DNA of 64,000 nt from Agriotes lineatus (lineage: Eukaryota; Arthropoda; Insecta; Coleoptera; Elateridae), in assembly GCA_940337035.1 (NCBI GenBank), contig CALNHX010002793.1:62001-126000 (forward strand). Reading direction: 5' to 3'. The translations under genes were made by a program, and so were the position numbers. This document shows, piece after piece, positions 53,698 through 64,000 of the stretch. Under the pieces are notes generated by a model. It was not told the DNA's origin, ran no database searches, and saw only the letters and a list, made by a program, of their open reading frames with translations. The stretch's first letter is position 1. Every line of letters begins with the position of its first letter.

Positions 53698-54866
53698 GAT
53701 ATAGGTAGGAATCAGACTGTACGACCAGAGCGATTGTCCAAGTCCGACAAAAATTTAAAACAAATGTACTTATATGACCAAGTACACACTGCTACGTTAG
53801 CGAACGACTGCGTAGGCCGGCAAGCCGGCATCGACCTTCCAAGTTTGAATTTCAAACTTGTTTGAAATTTGGTCGCTCTTGACTTACGAATACATGCTCA
53901 ATCGTTTTAAATTCCCTACTAACAAACGTAAACAAACACACGTAACCTTAAATTATTTTACGAATACCATAGTTTACGTTACATTGACTAAAAATATAAT
54001 AATAGAAATGCATTACCTGTCAAAAACTGGTCTGAACAAACTGAAGCAAATCTAATCTGTTGTGGTGCCAAATTTACTCTTCGGAGAACCTTCAGCCACA
54101 ACTTCCTCCTTTTTATGCCCCTATGAATATCTCGACCTCTTTTATCTCGCATACCAGGAAATCAAAAATATTTCATTTCCGTCTCTTGGTTACTTCTACT
54201 TGAACACCCAAACACAGCACAAATTTGGCTTTTTTTGTCGGTTTTGAGGTTGTTGTTTAGTCACGGTCAAATATGTTACTTAAGCAACTTTTGGATTAAA
54301 CTAGAGACCCTTTCATTAAACTATTTTACAAGTCCATAATTTTCTTCAATTTTCAACTGAAAAGAGTATTCTAACCCGGAATACGTAAAATCTTAACCAT
54401 CGGTGGTCATTGATACCTACATCACCACCAAAAGTTATACATGTAATACAAATGGAGTGCTGCCTTTATCTGTTTACAGAATTAATAAACAACACAAACT
54501 ATACTGTTGTATTAAATAAACTCAGTACAATGGACACAAAACTTATAAAATTAGAATTTATGGAAAGCCTCCATAAGAAAGTTAACGTTACTTGTCCACG
54601 ATCAGCTGTTAGGGCGGAGCTTGTGACGTCACTTGAAAATACTTAATAGGCCGTTTACCTGTTTAGTCTTGTATTGGACCACCCCATCTCCACTGAGTGA
54701 AGCCGGTACTCCTTTTGTTACAGGTTGGGGCAGCGATCTTATATAATTCTTTCCCGAAATGAGTCATTTCACGCGCTAGTGAATTAGCTAATTAATGTCA
54801 TGTCGCAACGTCCCGTTCATGTTGTAACAGACTAGCTCACTTGTCGTAAAGTAGTTTTTATGCCGT
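53698..54866. other. Gene-free stretch
   Basis: No coding region or repeat that I can support. The ORF at 54410-54646 resembles nothing I recognise. Confidence 0.45.
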
Positions 54867-55065
54867 AACAATCTCCAGCTCCAAAAATTAAATTATGCAT
54901 TATTTTCGCCTGCTGATTAACAAGCGTTAATATCAGTTAAGGTAATGCGTCGTATTAGATATTATTTGATGACGGTTCAAAGTATGAAATCGCTTGAAAA
55001 TCGTTTTTATTACTGAATGTGGATACAGAATGTTTAGTCTTGTATTGAGTAATGCTTTTCTGGAT
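54867..55065. repeat. Direct repeat, left copy
   Basis: Begins AATCTCCAGCTCCAAAAATT and ends AGTCTTGTATTGAGTAATGC. A close relative lies at 57541-57765 in the same orientation. The two bracket the RNase H-bearing LINE. Confidence 0.7.
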
Positions 55066-55069
55066 TAGT

Positions 55070-55560
55070 GAGAGATGGTGTGAAGTAAAAGGTCTGTCGA
55101 TAAATCCATTAAAGAATGAGATCATTCTGTTCACAAAAAGGACACTTTAGGGTCTGAGGATACCCATAATGTACGAAAGACCACTTGCATTAGTGCAAGA
55201 GGTCAAGTACCTGGGGCGTAATCCTCGACAGCAAACTGAGTTGGAGGTCGCATGTCGACAGAACTGTGAATAAGTCGATAACGACCTTATGGCAGTTGCA
55301 CAGAGCGATAGGCAAAAAGTGGGGGCTAAACCCCAAAATTCTACACTGGCTCTACACATAGGTAGTAAGACCAAGAGTTCGGTACGGCTCAGTGGTCTAG
55401 TGGCCTAGTGTAAAGAGCCCCAGCATTTCCGTAAGATTGGCAAAATACTATCCTTTCTCGGAATTACAGGGTCAATGAGGACAACTTCAACAGCCGCACT
55501 TGAGGTAATAATGGGACTGCTGGGCCTTGACACTTGTATAATGTTAGCTTTACACATACC
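55070..55560 (+). pseudogene. LINE RT thumb region (RNase H-type LINE)
   Basis: The + strand over shifted frames reads WCEVKGLSINPLKNEIILFT, LALVQEVKYLG, ILDSKLSWRSHVDRTVNK, LWQLHRAIGKKWGLNPK and ILHWLYT*VVRPRVRYGSVV. This is the post-palm part of an R1/I/Jockey-type RT (consensus VKYLGV.LD..L.W..HV and WGL.P....WLYT.V.RP...YG). Several frameshifts. The C-terminal RNase H part lies 950 bp downstream. Confidence 0.7.
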
Positions 55561-56514
55561 TTTAGGTCAGTTTTCTATATTTTAACTTTCAAAAATTGAT
55601 CGCTATAAAAGTGTACTTGAGGCCCGTCTCTAGCTACAGTGAAGACGTCGTGTATTCTTATTAATGAGATGTTCAAATTTGAGCGCCAACAAGTTTAATC
55701 TCAAGCACACTGATATAAGTACAGAAACTTATAAACTTTACTATATATTTACAATACAATCCTTGAACCTTCAAAGTTTAAATGAAGGAAGCAATACTTT
55801 AACTAAATTTATTTACACTATTCGTTTTGGTCAACATTCTATGTTATATGCATTGATAGGGACAATTATTCATCTAAGCAAAGGAATCGAACGGGGTACG
55901 CCACTTAACTTATATCAATATTACTAATGGGTATACACTGTTCTTATTTTTGGCTATATGCGAAATATCATCAGATTATCGTTACTTTACTTATCTGTTA
56001 CCTTGTTACACTTGTGGCATCGACGACCAGCCACAAGATCTCCGTAACGAATTTAAGAAGAAAAGCTTCCCAAACTACTGCATTTCTCTCGCCTAATACT
56101 TGTTGCCTGTACTTAACAGGCAAGAACCTATGCAACGCTTTCCGTGGTTCCTAAATCGTCAATGTGACTTGGATCTCTGTCCGTCGGAAAGTGATACTCG
56201 TTCTCTGAATCTTCCTCACGAGCGCTCGGTCAGTATCCACATACTATCACCGAAACACGAGATATTACGAGTTTACCACATTTCTACCACGAAACCTTTT
56301 GCACAATTAAATTCTGTCACTTGTTTTTGAAAACAAAATCTGTTATTCTTTTTCTACCCTCTTTTCTTTTTTAAAAACTTTTGCAGCTCGGATATTAATT
56401 TTCATAAGCTTTGACTGCGTTTTTCTCACTTGATCGTTTATTCACGACTATATATAACGTAATCTACTAACATTATTAAAATAGGCTTTTAGCACGTAAC
56501 AATAAAGAGAGAGA
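55561..56514. other. Unrecognised block between LINE parts
   Basis: About 950 bp interrupts the LINE between RT and RNase H. It has short ORFs (for example 55927-56330) without recognisable domains. It may be an inserted element; its ends were not identified. Confidence 0.35.
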
Positions 56515-57460
56515 GCCCATGGCTATCCACATAAGAATGCGGGATAAGGGGCTTTGGAATGATCGGAGAGTTCGCACGGACCACACAAGGATCGACGATG
56601 TGGCGGCTAAAGAAATACCTCTACCAGCCTACAGGGTAACCGATGCAGAGGACCGAATAAGATTAGAAAAAGGATACTCTCTCTTTATCCTAACAAGGGA
56701 ACAATGAGAGCAAAAAAGAGTAAATATCCAGCCTAATGCCTTAATATGCTACACAGATGGTTCTCGAGTGGCGAAAAGGCAATCCTCTGGAGTACGAATC
56801 CATATGGAATGCCAACGGGTACAAGGAATGTACGTTTTAGGAAGATTCCCCACGGTATTCCAAGCAGAAGTTTATGCCAGTCTATCGGTGACAACAAGGA
56901 ACGAGGTTAGAACATCCCCGGAGCAAAAAAAAATATATTTGCTCTGGTAGCCAAGCCGCACTAAAAGCAATCTTCTCGGCCAGGATAAGATCAGCTCTTG
57001 TCTAGGAATATGAAGACGCTTTAACTGAATTGACAAGGGAAAAGGAGGTAGAGCTCGTCTGGGCTCCGGGACACAGAGGTACAATGCAACGAGAAGGCAG
57101 ACGAGCTAGCCAATCTCGGAGCCGAGAAAACTTGTTTTGGACCGGAACCCCTTCTGGGACCTGGACCAGCGAAGAAAAGTGGAAAGAGGGCAGGGGCTGT
57201 CGACAGGCAAGGTACCACATAGCAGGATTTTATTAAAAGAAATTGGTCTGGCTAATGAAAAGGAGCCGGAGAATCACAAATGTTTTGATAGGGATCTTGA
57301 CAGGCCACTGTAAACTAAAGAGGCACCTAGCACTGGTAGGGGTAGAGGAAGATCCCATTTTCCCGAGATGTGGGAGGGATGGCATGGGGTTGGCAAAAAC
57401 GGCCTATGGTTGCCTACTTGTTAGGCTTCTGTCTCTCCACAACTACCACGAGTACTATAC
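56515..57460 (+). pseudogene. LINE RNase H domain and C-terminus
   Basis: The + strand reads RRVRTDHTRIDDVA, then ICYTDGSRVAKRQSSGVRIH (TDGS carries the first RNase H catalytic Asp) and VLGRFPTVFQAEVYASL (catalytic Glu in AE). After further frame breaks come TGHCKLKRHLALVGVEEDP and a Cys-poor tail, matching LTGHC.L..HL..LG. The frame is broken by several stops and shifts. The RNase H domain of such LINEs degrades the RNA strand during copying. Confidence 0.7.
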
Positions 57461-57540
57461 CATAATTTACAGTTTCATGCCGTATTATACTATCATTTCT
57501 AAAAGGATAATATTAAAATGTAAAACTTATAGTAAGACGT

Positions 57541-57765
57541 CAATCTCCAGCTCCAAAAATTAAATTATGCATTATTTTTCGTCTGCTGATTAACAAGCGT
57601 TAAGCGTTAAGAAGCTCATGCCTGGTATTACTTATTATTTGACGACGCGATGGTTCGAAATATGAAATCGCTTGAAGTCGTATCCTTATCGTTTTTATTA
57701 CTGAATTCTGGAAACAGGATGTTTGGTCTTGTCTTGAGTTATGCTTTACTGGGTTTAGTTTATCT
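57541..57765. repeat. Direct repeat, right copy
   Basis: Relative of 54867-55065: shares AATCTCCAGCTCCAAAAATT, CTGCTGATTAACAAGCGTTA and TATGAAATCGCTTGAA in the same order, with small insertions. Confidence 0.7.
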
Positions 57766-57799
57766 TAAATTCAGCACATAGAAAAAAAAATTTAAAAAC

Positions 57800-58260
57800 T
57801 CGAAAATATCGTCTGGACTGGGCACATATGTCAGAATTAAAAAATTTGTTAAAGCCCTTTGTTGATAAGAAACGAGCAGTATGTATTACATGTCACAACA
57901 AAGAAATAACTGCAGATATTTCCGTTTTTGAAGAATCATGCTAAAAGTGTCAAACACAGAGCAAACATGCGAAAATTTCCTTTAAAACTCAAAAAACCAT
58001 ATTATGAAAACTTTTAAATTTAGTAATCAGCAAAGAATATTAGAATAAGATATTAAGAAACCGAAATTTGTTCGACAAATTGCTTTGCCGAACACAATTT
58101 GGCTTTTTCGAAAACCGAGCATTTAAATAAAATTCCGCAAGTAGCTTTTCCTGGCCCAAAAATTGCTGAAGAAATTCATTTGGGAAGAATAAAAGCTACC
58201 AGCATTATAAAGAACGCAATAGCAATCTTTATGATTAAATAACAAAATTTAGTGTATTGA
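57800..58260 (+). pseudogene. hAT transposase N-terminal relic (BED-like finger)
   Basis: In shifted + strand frames it reads MSELKNLLKPFVDKKRAVCI, TCHNKEITADISVFE, KCQTQSKHAKISFK, then IAEEIHLGRIKATSIIKNAI. The Cys..Cys....His-type arrangement and the block I...I.LGRTKA..IIKN match the N-terminal zinc finger and following helix of hAT/52-kDa-repressor-like transposases. The rest of the protein is missing. Heavily decayed. Confidence 0.5.
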
Positions 58261-58385
58261 TGAATATTGGGACATTCAAATCTTTTTTGTATATTGGTCT
58301 AGCAGCAACTATCTACCAGCTTAGCAACGAGTGCGGTAGGTACATTTTTATGGCCTAGGCCGGTAGCACTTAGCATTCGTGTTAT

Positions 58386-58535
58386 ACGTTTGGCAGTACT
58401 GAAGTATATTATTGTTAGCACTGTCAGTCGATGTCAAATTCGAGGTTAGCATGATAGGTTTACCGTCAGTCTGACAAAAACTGACGCAAACCCTAAACTG
58501 CGTCACCAACAATACACTTCAGTACTGCCAAACGT
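58386..58535. repeat. Palindromic repeat, copy 3 of 3
   Basis: Arms ACGTTTGGCAGTACTGAAG and CTTCAGTACTGCCAAACGT with the family core AGTCGATGTCAAATTCGAGG and GTCAGTCTGACAAAAACTGA inside. The outer ends differ from copy 2, and the right half of the core is shortened. Confidence 0.65.
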
Positions 58536-61500
58536 AAAACCAAAATTGCAGTATTTTAAAAACAAATAGTTAATAAACTCAAAATGGTGCTTGTTCTTGT
58601 TCAGCATACAATAAAATATACAACACGGTCTCGCTATTTCACATATCTCGCCCTGATGGGCTCGACCGTAATGTACTAGCTCGGCCATAAATGCTTATCT
58701 GTCGGCCTAATGTCGTAAATAGATATTATGCGTCGGTGCGAGGTTTTTCATAAACATCTACAAAATTGTTGTAAAAACTGTATGATTAATAGAAGTATTT
58801 AAATGTGCAAAATCTGCTAAAGAAGGAATCACAGGAAAAACTGTATGTATTTTAAGTTGTTTTTACAAATAAGTTGTAACGCCCCGTTTCAATTGCATTA
58901 CAATGGCGCGTTAATGAATTTGGCACCTTTTTTTGGACCACCTTATATCTAAATATTGTAGCAAAAGAATTTAAGTTTATCGCAGCAAGTGTTTGTGCTA
59001 AGAGATAAACATCTGCAGTTTTCTTGTCGCAGCTTGTTTGTCGCATTTCGATTCGAGTAGGCTGCTCAAACAGCAAAATAGCTGGATACGTATTGGTTCT
59101 TCGAGAAGCACGCTCTCGCGGATTTTAATTGTTGGGCTAAACAAAAGCCGTTTTTGTTGGTTAACAAACGAAGTTGCTAGGCGTTGTTTTTCGCAGGTGC
59201 GCATTTAGCGTAGGTAAGGAAGCTTATTTATTTTTATTCTTTGCGTACTGATTTTTATATTTAAGCTGGATTCCCTTGCGCCTCCAATAATTGAAACCGC
59301 TGCTGTGCCGTTTTCTGAGCAATCAGACCGATACCACCTTGGATAAGAATACTTCTCCTAGCTTATTTTCGCTTTCTAATTTTTAATATTTAGGCCGGCT
59401 GTATGGGCTATTATGGACTCACACGAAGAATAAAACTCGGCAAGTATGGGCTCACATGAGGGCTAAAATTCAGCTGGTTCAGTTCCTCGATTTCGCTTTT
59501 TTATGAAGCCATGAATTCCCGATATGTGCCGCTTTCTTTTGATGTTAGCTGTCTTTCTAACAGTGGCGACCTTGGAATTCTAAGAATTTATCAGCCAATA
59601 CCGGCTTAGCATCTTCATGTATAAATGCAACGCAACAGGATTCCACTTCCCGGCCGCTGAACTTCAGCATCGACAAAGGGATTCGCCGTAATTATGTCAG
59701 TTCCTACTAAGATCTTAGCAAATCAAACCAAAAGTGTTTAATCAACCTTCTGGCTCAATCTTTTATAACGCTAATGAACGAGAATTTAAATAATTTAAAA
59801 TTGCTAAAATAAGCATGTGCATTGTAACTTATAAGCCGCACCTTAGGCGTTGTGCGTTTATGCCAATTGAGATAACACAAGTGTTATCCTGAAGTTGTAT
59901 ATTAAGCTATAATTAGCATTTTGTGGATTGAATATTTAGAAGTTAATTCCTATTTGTGATTTATTAATTCATTTAATAGGCAATAGTCCTACAACTTTAA
60001 TTGTTGTCACATGGCCTGAGGGCTAATGCAAATAATTCATGTGTTACTGCGATATTTAGGTTGAATTAAATGCCCCTATTGCTATTATCTGTTGTGTTTC
60101 CTTCTGCAACCTTTCTAGCTGAACGAGTAATCTAGGTATGCAGTGAAACACCCAAGGTAGGTGGCGTATAATTAATTAGCTAGTTTTGTTTTTATCTGTT
60201 GTGAGTAACGACAAGGCGCCCCATTTTTATTAATCCTTCTGTACACCACGCCATATTCTTCCGAGAGTTAACAGAACTAGCCGAGGCCTTGTCAACCCCT
60301 TCGTTTAAGGGTGGTACAAAGTGCTCAACTTTATGATAGAATAAGACACGTGTTTGAATCACATAATATACCATTAACAAATGTAATATCAGACGGATGC
60401 AATACCATGATTGGTGCTTACAATTTATTCTGTAGCTTCCAGACTATCTGAAGACCTTTCACAGAAATAGTAAAATGTATTGTCACTTTTTGCAGCGTTG
60501 TTCTGGTGATGTTTGTAAACAATTACGAAAACGTTACGAAGATTTAGCGGAAGATATATACAATTTTTTTAAAACAAGTACCAATCGAGTTGTTTCTTTT
60601 AAAGAATTTTGACAATCGTGTTATGTTAAACCACATAAAATTTTAATGCCATTGCAAACAAGATGCCTCTCGTCGGTAAACGTAATTTAACATATTAAGG
60701 AACAATGGAAACCACTAAAATTGTTTTTCACGGAAGAGTGGGTGGAGCGTCGTTTACATTTCTCAGAGCATATATTGCCATGGGGGTTAGCTTTATTTGC
60801 TCGGTTATTAACTAATTTAATATTTTTTAAGTTGAAGTTAAAGTCAAATCCTAATACACAATTTCCTGTTTATTATTTTAATACTGCGCTCGCACTTTGC
60901 CTGTCAGTAAATTACTAGGCTGGTTAAAATATGAAATGTACTTATTTACTGCACAAACTAATGGTTGTATGCCCCCCTTTATCTTTTATTTAACTGCAAT
61001 TATGTAGAAACGCTAGCTCTCGGTAACATAAGCTCTTGTTCAGGGTGGGTTCCTAAGTCGACTGTAATTTAAAATTGATCTGAATTGTACTGTAAACAGC
61101 AATTTTAAGCCAGTAGTTCAAATACGCGTTAGTTCAACGTTCACAAATTGCCAAATCACAAAATGGTTGTCTCGCGCAAACAGCGATCCTTTGAAAGTTT
61201 AAATACTCGTGAAAATGTGAGAATTCGCAAGGTAATTACAAATTATTTGCGCTTGGCGACAAATAACAACTTTTTGGTTTAGCAGTGACGTACTTCGTGA
61301 CGTAGGACAGACGTCGTCTAATTGCAATTGTTTCTGGTCGCTTCCTGTGGCAGCCTCAAACTTCCGCTAAACCACGGATTTTGATGACGCCTTGCTAATT
61401 ACTGAAAATACGGCTTAGCTGAAGCCTTGGAAATGATCGAATCTTCTTCAACAAGGTTTGATCTCGTACGCAACTCGTTTTCCGGACGCTGACACTAATT

Positions 61501-64000
61501 TTAAGGCTAATTTTGTACCTTAGAAAATCTGGTCGAACTGCATCGACTGCTCTGGAAATGACGCCGTTGGATTTTCTCAGCTATAACTGCTCCCCTTGCT
61601 GCCAAATCTGGTTGAGACGTTCTTGCAGACTCGTACTAACCCCTGGACTGCTGATATCTTGGCTCCGATGCTAATTTTGGCCGTAGTCGAAAATCGAAGA
61701 ATTTTGCTGATTGCCACCGTTATCCTTAGAGATGGAATGGTCGAATTCGTATAATTTTCGTTGAGTAACTTTATGAAAATACTACCACATGTACAGCGGC
61801 ACTTAGGAAATAAAATGGTATACTTTATATGGCTTGTAAAACACGTTTATTATCTCAAAACATTCGTTAAATATGGAGCACAAATTCGCACAACCTTCAA
61901 ATTAATATATTCAACTGTTCTCCCCCGTTATAAAAAATATCGCATCTAGTTGCTAGGTTACAATATTAACGCAAATTAGGTTTGATAAAATAAAGGACAA
62001 AACGAAAATAAATTTGATTACATAAATTTAAATTAAAATTTTTCTTACAATTTAAGTTATTGTCTTTCATTTATATCTAAAATTGTTTCATTGCGCCACA
62101 CACAAAAGTTTTATTATTTTAGTTTTAGTCACTGCTCTGCTTTGCACTATTTGTAATTTTAAATGCACTTATTTATTAGAGTTCACCACTTCTCATTCAT
62201 ATGCTTCCTGTCCTGCCTGCTTCTCAAATTGCTCTCTGCAATGTCCTGTTATTTGATTATTGCTTATTTTACCTTTTAGATTTCTCACAATCTTCACTTT
62301 GCGTGGCTTTATTGAAAACTACGCTTCTTTTAACATGCACATAGCAAACCTTTTTGTGTCTATTAATTTCTTTTGGTTCGGCTTTACATTCAGCACAAAC
62401 CTATTATTTTTATTTATTTAAAAGTCAATTTCGACCCCTGTGAAAGTAAGCTTTGGCTTTGCCCTTCCTTACTCAACTACTTTACTATTTCTCGCATCTC
62501 ATTGTCAATGCATTAAATATTTTATTTTAGTTTAACATTGCAGTTACATAAAACACCCCAACTCTGTGCTTATTGAATCGGTTAATTATGTTGCACTGCT
62601 AGCAGAGCCAAGTCGTGGGCTTAATACCATTACAATATATACTATTGTGATGCAACTACGCTGCCGAATTCTTATTATAGTATAATAATTAATTTTATAT
62701 GTTTAATTTCTGAACAGATATCCTTGCACCTTCAATTTTTTTTGGTACTTGACTGCATTTAAATTATTTATTACGGGCATGCCTATTGAGAACACAACAC
62801 ATCAAACAGGATCATGGATTCGTGGAAGTAAACGATAAAAAACTATTTGACAATAAAAAAACTTTGTTTTACTCCTGACTTTTTCAAACACCCATTTTCG
62901 CCAGATTGATAATTAACTAGAGCTCAACATTTACAATCATTGTTCAAACTAAAGCTAACTTGTTTACCGCGCCACCGTCGAGACCCCTCTCGAATCTGCA
63001 ACTGCACGACGCTGCATCCTAAATAACTTTAATATGGCTGCTGGCTTCACCTCGAACAACTCAGTTATTTAGAAACAATTGTATTGTTTCACCAAAAATA
63101 AATCAAGAAATAATCAAATGGAAACCAATTTGAACATACGTCAGATCAAATACAAGTTTTTAAGCTCAAAATGGCCGACTGCACGACAATAAATGTGTGT
63201 CGTATCGCGACGGAGAAAATTTAAGAACTTCTTGCTTTCTCGGCGCTCTACTCTTATATGGCTGCCGAAAAAGAAAAGGTCACGTTTAATTCTGGCCTTT
63301 AATTGTTCGAATTTCACGTCACCTCAAAAAAATTTAAAATCATGTTTTTTAAACGAATGCTGATCGCTAATTACTAAGCTTCTTATCCTATTTGTACAAA
63401 TGCCTTACATTTAAACGCAAAACTAATAGCACTGACTTATGCAGCGCATTCCACTGCATAAGTTCCCAAAATCTCACTCAGATCCATGCCATTTTAGCAT
63501 GAGAAGGGCTTCACCTCACACACAACCCATATGTGATACCTGAAAAGTGGATTCGCAAACCCACTGCATGTTCGTGAACGTTCGAACGAAGCCGAGGAGC
63601 CCCACAGCTCTGCTAGCGGTTGATAGTCACAATATTTTTAGCAGCACTTTCTCTAACTATATGCATACTATATAAACTGTACGGACTCCTCTGAAGCTTG
63701 TTTGGTTGCAATAATTTAGTTGGAACAATTTGAATATCACTGGTATTTGCATAATATCCAATTTCCTTTGCTTGCAAGCCCCAAATTTAAACACACATAT
63801 GCTTTTTAGCTATAGCCCTCGAATTTTCTAGCTGCGGCCCTCCAATTTGTGTTTGCCGACAACCCGAGCTTCCATTCGACCTCAGACCAGCTCCGATTGT
63901 AGTTCCCGTACACACCAACGGCCCAATCTGCTTCGCCAGTGCAACGAGTGTATAAAGTTATATAACTGGTTCAGAACAGCCGCCGGTTTTATACGCACTT
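58536..64000. other. 5.4 kb without supported features
   Basis: No long ORF, no transposase, RT or recombinase motif and no clear terminal repeat is visible. Near 58868-58950 the end TTTGGACCACC looks like the end of an inverted-repeat element without a partner. A palindrome ACTTATGCAG...CTGCATAAGT lies at about 63436-63464. It could be host intergenic or intronic sequence. Confidence 0.4.

Noticed and set aside
54410..54646. 78 aa ORF upstream of the direct repeats
   Set aside because: No recognisable domain, no splice or repeat context; kept only as part of a gene-free stretch.
59562..59580. TGGCGACC after CTAACA, resembling an LTR end plus tRNA primer site
   Set aside because: No second LTR copy, no gag or pol frame and no polypurine tract were found; a short match like this is expected by chance.
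1..64000. CRISPR array or prokaryotic operon features
   Set aside because: No regularly spaced identical repeats with unique spacers and no bacterial-type genes; the window is eukaryotic.

Overview
The window looks like intergenic DNA from a large, repeat-rich insect genome. Most of it is layered transposon insertions, and I see no complete, confidently functional host gene. The retroelement and DNA-element types (CR1/Jockey-like and RTE-like LINEs, Penelope-like elements, Crypton, copia, mariner, hAT, MULE, many TA-flanked fold-back elements, a tRNA-derived SINE with an AAAC tail) fit an insect. A beetle is my guess, from general resemblance only. Nothing suggests bacterial, plant or vertebrate DNA.

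Layout. 1-3.9 kb: a degenerate RTE-like LINE on the + strand ending in a (TA)n tract. 3.9-11.8 kb: a - strand CR1/Jockey-like LINE relic split by four insertions, including three fold-back elements at TA targets only about 1.4 kb, 1.0 kb and 4.2 kb long and lying side by side. 11.8-17.3 kb: a hAT transposase tail, more fold-back elements, an intact LINE ORF1-like reading frame and a head-to-head Penelope-derived palindrome. 17.6-19.4 kb: a + strand LINE relic with a palindromic insert, then a SINE. 19.4-24.4 kb: two tandem Crypton copies. The first has an apparently intact, spliced tyrosine recombinase. The second is decayed and carries a small inverted-repeat element and a LINE insertion. 24.4-25.8 kb: another LINE tail interrupted by a palindromic mariner.

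25.8-26.0 kb holds a FLYWCH zinc-finger exon, the best candidate for host coding sequence. 26.5-34.8 kb: a minisatellite, a copia 3' end, further inverted-repeat elements, a pogo-like relic, a decayed C2H2 zinc-finger gene and a DDE transposase relic. 37-42 kb: a SINE copy, a short helix-turn-helix-like exon and a Penelope-like element (reverse transcriptase plus GIY-YIG) split by a 2.1 kb inverted-repeat insertion. 43.2-52.7 kb: one CR1/Jockey-like LINE on the - strand, nearly complete but split at a TTAA site by 5.4 kb of inserted DNA that itself holds an internally deleted MULE and other repeats. 52.8-58.5 kb: a hAT miniature element with a perfect 8 bp target duplication, a LINE with an RNase H domain, and a hAT N-terminal relic. 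58.5-64 kb has no coding or repeat signal that I can support.

The genes do not form a pathway. What connects them is nesting. Reading frames and target-site duplications that rejoin across insertions give a relative order of events in several places. The most interesting items are the intact Crypton recombinase in a tandem pair, a set of hammerhead-ribozyme-like motifs (two of them head to head in one small element), a 29 bp palindrome that inserted in frame into a LINE, and the isolated FLYWCH exon.
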